Origin: Pseudomonadota bacterium
Lineage (GTDB): Bacteria > Pseudomonadota > Alphaproteobacteria > Rhizobiales > Phreatobacteraceae
Direction of reading: 5' to 3'
Length of the DNA stretch: 64,000 bases
Assembly (NCBI GenBank): GCA_020161695.1
Contig: JAIUOO010000015.1
Location: 1 to 64,000, forward strand
The translations under genes and the position numbers were made by a program. The notes beneath the pieces are model-generated. The model did no database searches, was not told the origin of the DNA, and worked only from the letters and a program-made list of their open reading frames with translations. This document shows positions 61,530 to 64,000 of this stretch, in pieces; the stretch's first letter is position 1, and each line of letters starts with the position of its first letter.

Positions 61530-62249
61530 TCAGCGCGACTGCCGGTAGATCCCGGAAAAGCTCACATTGTGACCGCCACAGCTGCCGTTGTCGGTGACCA
61601 CCATCCACGGCCCGACCAGCCTGAGGGAGACGCGGCAGAGCCCCTCGTCGCCCGTATCGAAGGCGAGCGTTCCGTTCGGTCCTTCCGTGAAGGCCATGAA
61701 CGTGCCGGCCTGAACCTCGTCGCGCCGGACGGCTGCGTTGAAATTGCCCATGTTGACGCCGCCGCGCCGGACGCGCTCGGGATCGCTCGCCCCGTAGGTG
61801 GCCTCGCCCTCCAGAACCCATTCGCGGTTGTCGTTCTGCGTGATCGTGATGGTCTGCTCGGGACCGGCCGTCCAGCGCCCGGTCCAGTCCGGCGTATTGG
61901 CCGGCGGGATCAGCATCAGCGCCGCCGCCGGCAGCCATCCCGCGCGCGCCTGGCCATTGCCGGCGAGATAGACCGCGCAGCGGAAGCCGCCGACCTCCTC
62001 GCCGACGACAATGCCGTTGCCGGGAATGAGATAGGCGCGCTCGCGGCAGGCCTCCGTCGCGGCCGGGCAGCCGGCGCGGGTCGCGACATTCTTCACGAAA
62101 TTGACCCGTGGCGCATCGTTTCGGACCACCGCCGCGCGCAATTCGGCGCTGGCGCGGAAACTGTCGCCGTAGCAGTCTCCCGGCCCGGCGGCGGCCTCGC
62201 CCGCAGCCAGTGCGACGGCGGCGGCCAGAACAGTCGCCAAACGCTTCAT
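61530..62249 (-). CDS. Secreted protein with SH3-like region
   Basis: A 239-residue exported protein (leader MKRLATVLAAAVALAAGEAAA). A middle segment GNGIVVGEEVGGFRCAVYLA followed by ARAGWLPAAAL looks like a bacterial SH3-type fold, and the remainder is beta-rich with paired cysteines. The stop faces the last importer gene across four bases. Function unknown. Confidence 0.6.
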   Translation of the reverse strand: MKRLATVLAAAVALAAGEAAAGPGDCYGDSFRASAELRAAVVRNDAPRVNFVKNVATRAGCPAATEACRERAYLIPGNGIVVGEEVGGFRCAVYLAGNGQARAGWLPAAALMLIPPANTPDWTGRWTAGPEQTITITQNDNREWVLEGEATYGASDPERVRRGGVNMGNFNAAVRRDEVQAGTFMAFTEGPNGTLAFDTGDEGLCRVSLRLVGPWMVVTDNGSCGGHNVSFSGIYRQSR

Positions 62250-62377
62250 GACATGCACTCCGGAAGATCGGTCACCCCAGTCTTCCCGCCGCTGCGTTTC
62301 CGCTTCATTGCGTCGCGCCCGCTTGGCGCGCGCCCGGCCGCCCGCCAAGATGGGGCTTCCGACAGGATCGCCAGCCC

Positions 62378-63115
62378 ATGCATCTGACCATCGTCAACCC
62401 GAACACCACGATCACCATGACCCATACGATCGGCGAGGCCGCGCGCGCGGTCGCCGCGCCGGGCACGCGGATCGAGGCGGTCAATCCCGACAGCGGTCCC
62501 GCTTCCATCGAGGGCTATTACGACGAAGTTTTCTCGATTCCGGGCATGCTCGCCGAAATGCGCGCGCGCCCGCACGCGGACGCCTTCGTCATCGCCTGCT
62601 TCGACGATACCGGCCTCGATGCCGCGCGCTCGCTGGTGAAAGTGCCCGTCATCGGCATCGGCGAGGCCGCGATGCACATGGCGACGCTGCTCGCGACGAA
62701 GTTCTCGGTCGTCACGACCCTCGCCGTCTCGGTGCCGGCACTGGAACACAACGTCCACAAATACGGGTTCGCGCACCGTTGCGCGCGCGTGCGCGCCTGC
62801 GAGGTGCCCGTGCTCGAACTCGAGAATCCGGCCTCCGACGCGCGCTCCCGCATCTCCGCCGAAATCGCCCGCGCGAAGGCCGATGACCGCGCCGAGGCCA
62901 TCGTGCTCGGCTGCGCCGGCATGGCGGACCTCGCGGCGGCGCTGTCGGCCGAGCACGGCCTGCCGGTCATCGACGGGGTCGCCTCCGCGGTGAAGCTGGC
63001 GGAAAGTCTGCACGGCCTCGGGATGAAGACATCCAAGGTTGGCGGCTATGCCCCGCCGCGGCCGAAGACCTATTCCGGCGCCTTCGCCTCGGCCGCCGTC
63101 TCAACGGAAGATTAA
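62378..63115 (+). CDS. Asp/Glu/hydantoin racemase family protein
   Basis: A 245-residue enzyme of the HyuE/aspartate racemase fold: NPNTTITMT at the start, the two catalytic cysteines in VIACFDDTG and LGCAGMAD, and VPVIGIGEA. It inverts hydantoins, allantoin or acidic amino acids. Its closeness to the amidase/importer set supports a role in using hydantoin- or amide-type nutrients. Confidence 0.85.
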   Translation: MHLTIVNPNTTITMTHTIGEAARAVAAPGTRIEAVNPDSGPASIEGYYDEVFSIPGMLAEMRARPHADAFVIACFDDTGLDAARSLVKVPVIGIGEAAMHMATLLATKFSVVTTLAVSVPALEHNVHKYGFAHRCARVRACEVPVLELENPASDARSRISAEIARAKADDRAEAIVLGCAGMADLAAALSAEHGLPVIDGVASAVKLAESLHGLGMKTSKVGGYAPPRPKTYSGAFASAAVSTED

Positions 63116-63167
63116 AGAAGCTCTGATAGGACAAATCATCAGAATTTGTATCAAATTAGGCCAGCCC

Positions 63168-63536
63168 GTGCCCCCCGAACCCGCTGCCGAGCGCCGTACC
63201 CTGCCGCGCAACCGCACCTTCTGGAAGGGAACGATCCTGTTCCCGGGCGGCCTGCGCTCGAGCGAATGCACGGTCCGCAACTTCACGCCCAAGGGCGCGC
63301 GCCTCGATTGCGGCGGCGTCATCGACATTCCCGACCATTTCGAGCTCAAGATTCCGCAGAAGGGCGAGACCTTCGCCTGCCGGGTCATCTGGCGCCGCGC
63401 GCCCGAGATCGGCGTGAGCTTCGCCGCCGCTGAAGTACAGTCCGAAGACGCACTGGCGCGCCAGGTCAGGGAACTGGCCGACCAGAACCGCCGCCTGATG
63501 CGCCGCATTCACGAACGCGAGAGCGGACAGGACTGA
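63168..63536 (+). CDS. PilZ-domain protein
   Basis: About 122 residues from a GTG preceded by TTAGG. It has the cyclic-di-GMP binding elements of PilZ: RRTLPRNRTFWKG (the RxxxR side) and NFTPKGARLDCGG in the place of the usual D/NxSxxG, so the second motif is relaxed. It may link c-di-GMP to surface behaviour. The 60 bases upstream are AT-rich and likely hold its promoter. Confidence 0.75.
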   Translation: MPPEPAAERRTLPRNRTFWKGTILFPGGLRSSECTVRNFTPKGARLDCGGVIDIPDHFELKIPQKGETFACRVIWRRAPEIGVSFAAAEVQSEDALARQVRELADQNRRLMRRIHERESGQD

Positions 63537-63605
63537 AGCGCGCCAGCCCTCTTGCGCGGCGCAGCATAATCTGGCGGCTATCGGGCATCGCGACCCGGAG
63601 CCCGC

Positions 63606-63842
63606 ATGCCCCCGAAAGCCGTTATCATCCAGCCCATCCTCATGGCCGGCGTCATGGCCTTCCTGATGACCGCGCTGATCACCTATCTCAATCTCGGGTT
63701 TCCCCCGGATTATTTCGCGCGCTGGATGAAGGCCTTCGTCATCGCCTGGCCGGCCGCAGCGATCGCGGCCTATATCGCCATCCCCGTCGCCCGGCGCGCC
63801 ACCGGCCGCATCGTCGTGTGGCTCGAAGCCAGGGGATACTGA
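63606..63842 (+). CDS. Small DUF2798-like membrane protein
   Basis: A 78-residue protein with two hydrophobic helices and the pattern MAGVMAFLMTALITYLNLG followed by WMKAFVIAWPAA, as in the DUF2798 family of unknown function. It probably sits in the inner membrane. Confidence 0.7.
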   Translation: MPPKAVIIQPILMAGVMAFLMTALITYLNLGFPPDYFARWMKAFVIAWPAAAIAAYIAIPVARRATGRIVVWLEARGY

Positions 63843-63844
63843 CG

Positions 63845-64000
63845 GTGCCGGCGGCGGCGGAGCGCCTTGCCGGCGCGGCGACGCCAGCGCGCCTCGCCGT
63901 GGCGCTGGGAGCGGTCGCAGCCGCCTTCCTGCTCAATGCCTGTGCCAACCTGCCGGTCGAACAGGCCCTGCGCGCCGGCGACTGCCAGTGGCTCGATTGC
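63845..64000 (+). CDS. Partial CDS, likely exported or lipoprotein, cut by window edge
   Basis: A GTG at 63845, directly after the previous stop, opens a frame reaching the window end with the leader LAVALGAVAAAFLLNAC, which resembles a lipobox, then VEQALRAGDCQWLDC. The start and the export call are tentative; the rest of the gene lies outside the window. Confidence 0.45.
   Translation, partial: MPAAAERLAGAATPARLAVALGAVAAAFLLNACANLPVEQALRAGDCQWLDC

Overview
The window looks like a chromosomal segment from a high-GC alphaproteobacterium of the order Hyphomicrobiales (Rhizobiales); I cannot name the genus. The best evidence is the module for very-long-chain fatty acid lipid A (acpXL, fabZ, two ketosynthases, an alcohol dehydrogenase and an lpxXL-type acyltransferase), which is typical of rhizobia and relatives. 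Two palindromic intergenic repeats of a type common in this order support it. I found no rRNA, tRNA or CRISPR array.

Layout. (1) 1-2997 is a graveyard of mobile DNA: a broken IS3-family transposase, a secreted transglutaminase-like gene, and phage lysis-gene and adenine-methylase remnants. (2) 2998-8126 (minus) and 8189-23208 (plus) are two divergent operons for a surface polysaccharide. They hold two asparagine-synthase-type amidotransferases, two methyltransferases, two related long glycosyltransferases, WecB/WecC (UDP-ManNAc and its uronate), a two-domain oxidoreductase with an inserted domain, a heparinase II/III-family protein and a Wzm/Wzt exporter. (3) 23236-31610 continues with two more glycosyltransferases, an RTX metalloprotease with an unusual C-terminal repeat array, a DegT aminotransferase, an undecaprenyl-phosphate sugar-phosphate transferase and its epimerase partner. 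(4) 31689-42163 carries ManC, an O-antigen ligase-like protein and the lipid A fatty-acid module. Here adh and lpxXL diverge from the acpXL operon, and the ligase and manC lie downstream of fabG.

(5) 42224-51470 is the most unusual part. It is a tightly overlapping operon with a class II aldolase-like protein, a tandem nucleotidyltransferase, a GtrA flippase, a GT2 enzyme, a GDPD-like protein, a membrane glycosyltransferase-like domain fused to a phosphoribulokinase/uridine-kinase-like domain and a HAD phosphatase, followed by a second multi-pass protein. It resembles a GtrABC periplasmic glycosylation system that carries its own genes for making an uncommon activated donor.

(6) 51605-64000 is ordinary accessory metabolism: a lone TadG-like protein, an FAD oxidoreductase/amidase pair, a five-gene dipeptide-type ABC importer, a secreted SH3-like protein, an Asp/Glu/hydantoin racemase, a PilZ protein, a DUF2798-like membrane protein and a gene cut by the window edge.

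Regions 2 to 5 together read as a cell-envelope island. One set of genes makes the lipid A anchor, another makes and exports polysaccharide, a ligase can join polymer to core, and the last set probably decorates the product in the periplasm. All functions are inferred from motifs and context by reading; no database search was run.
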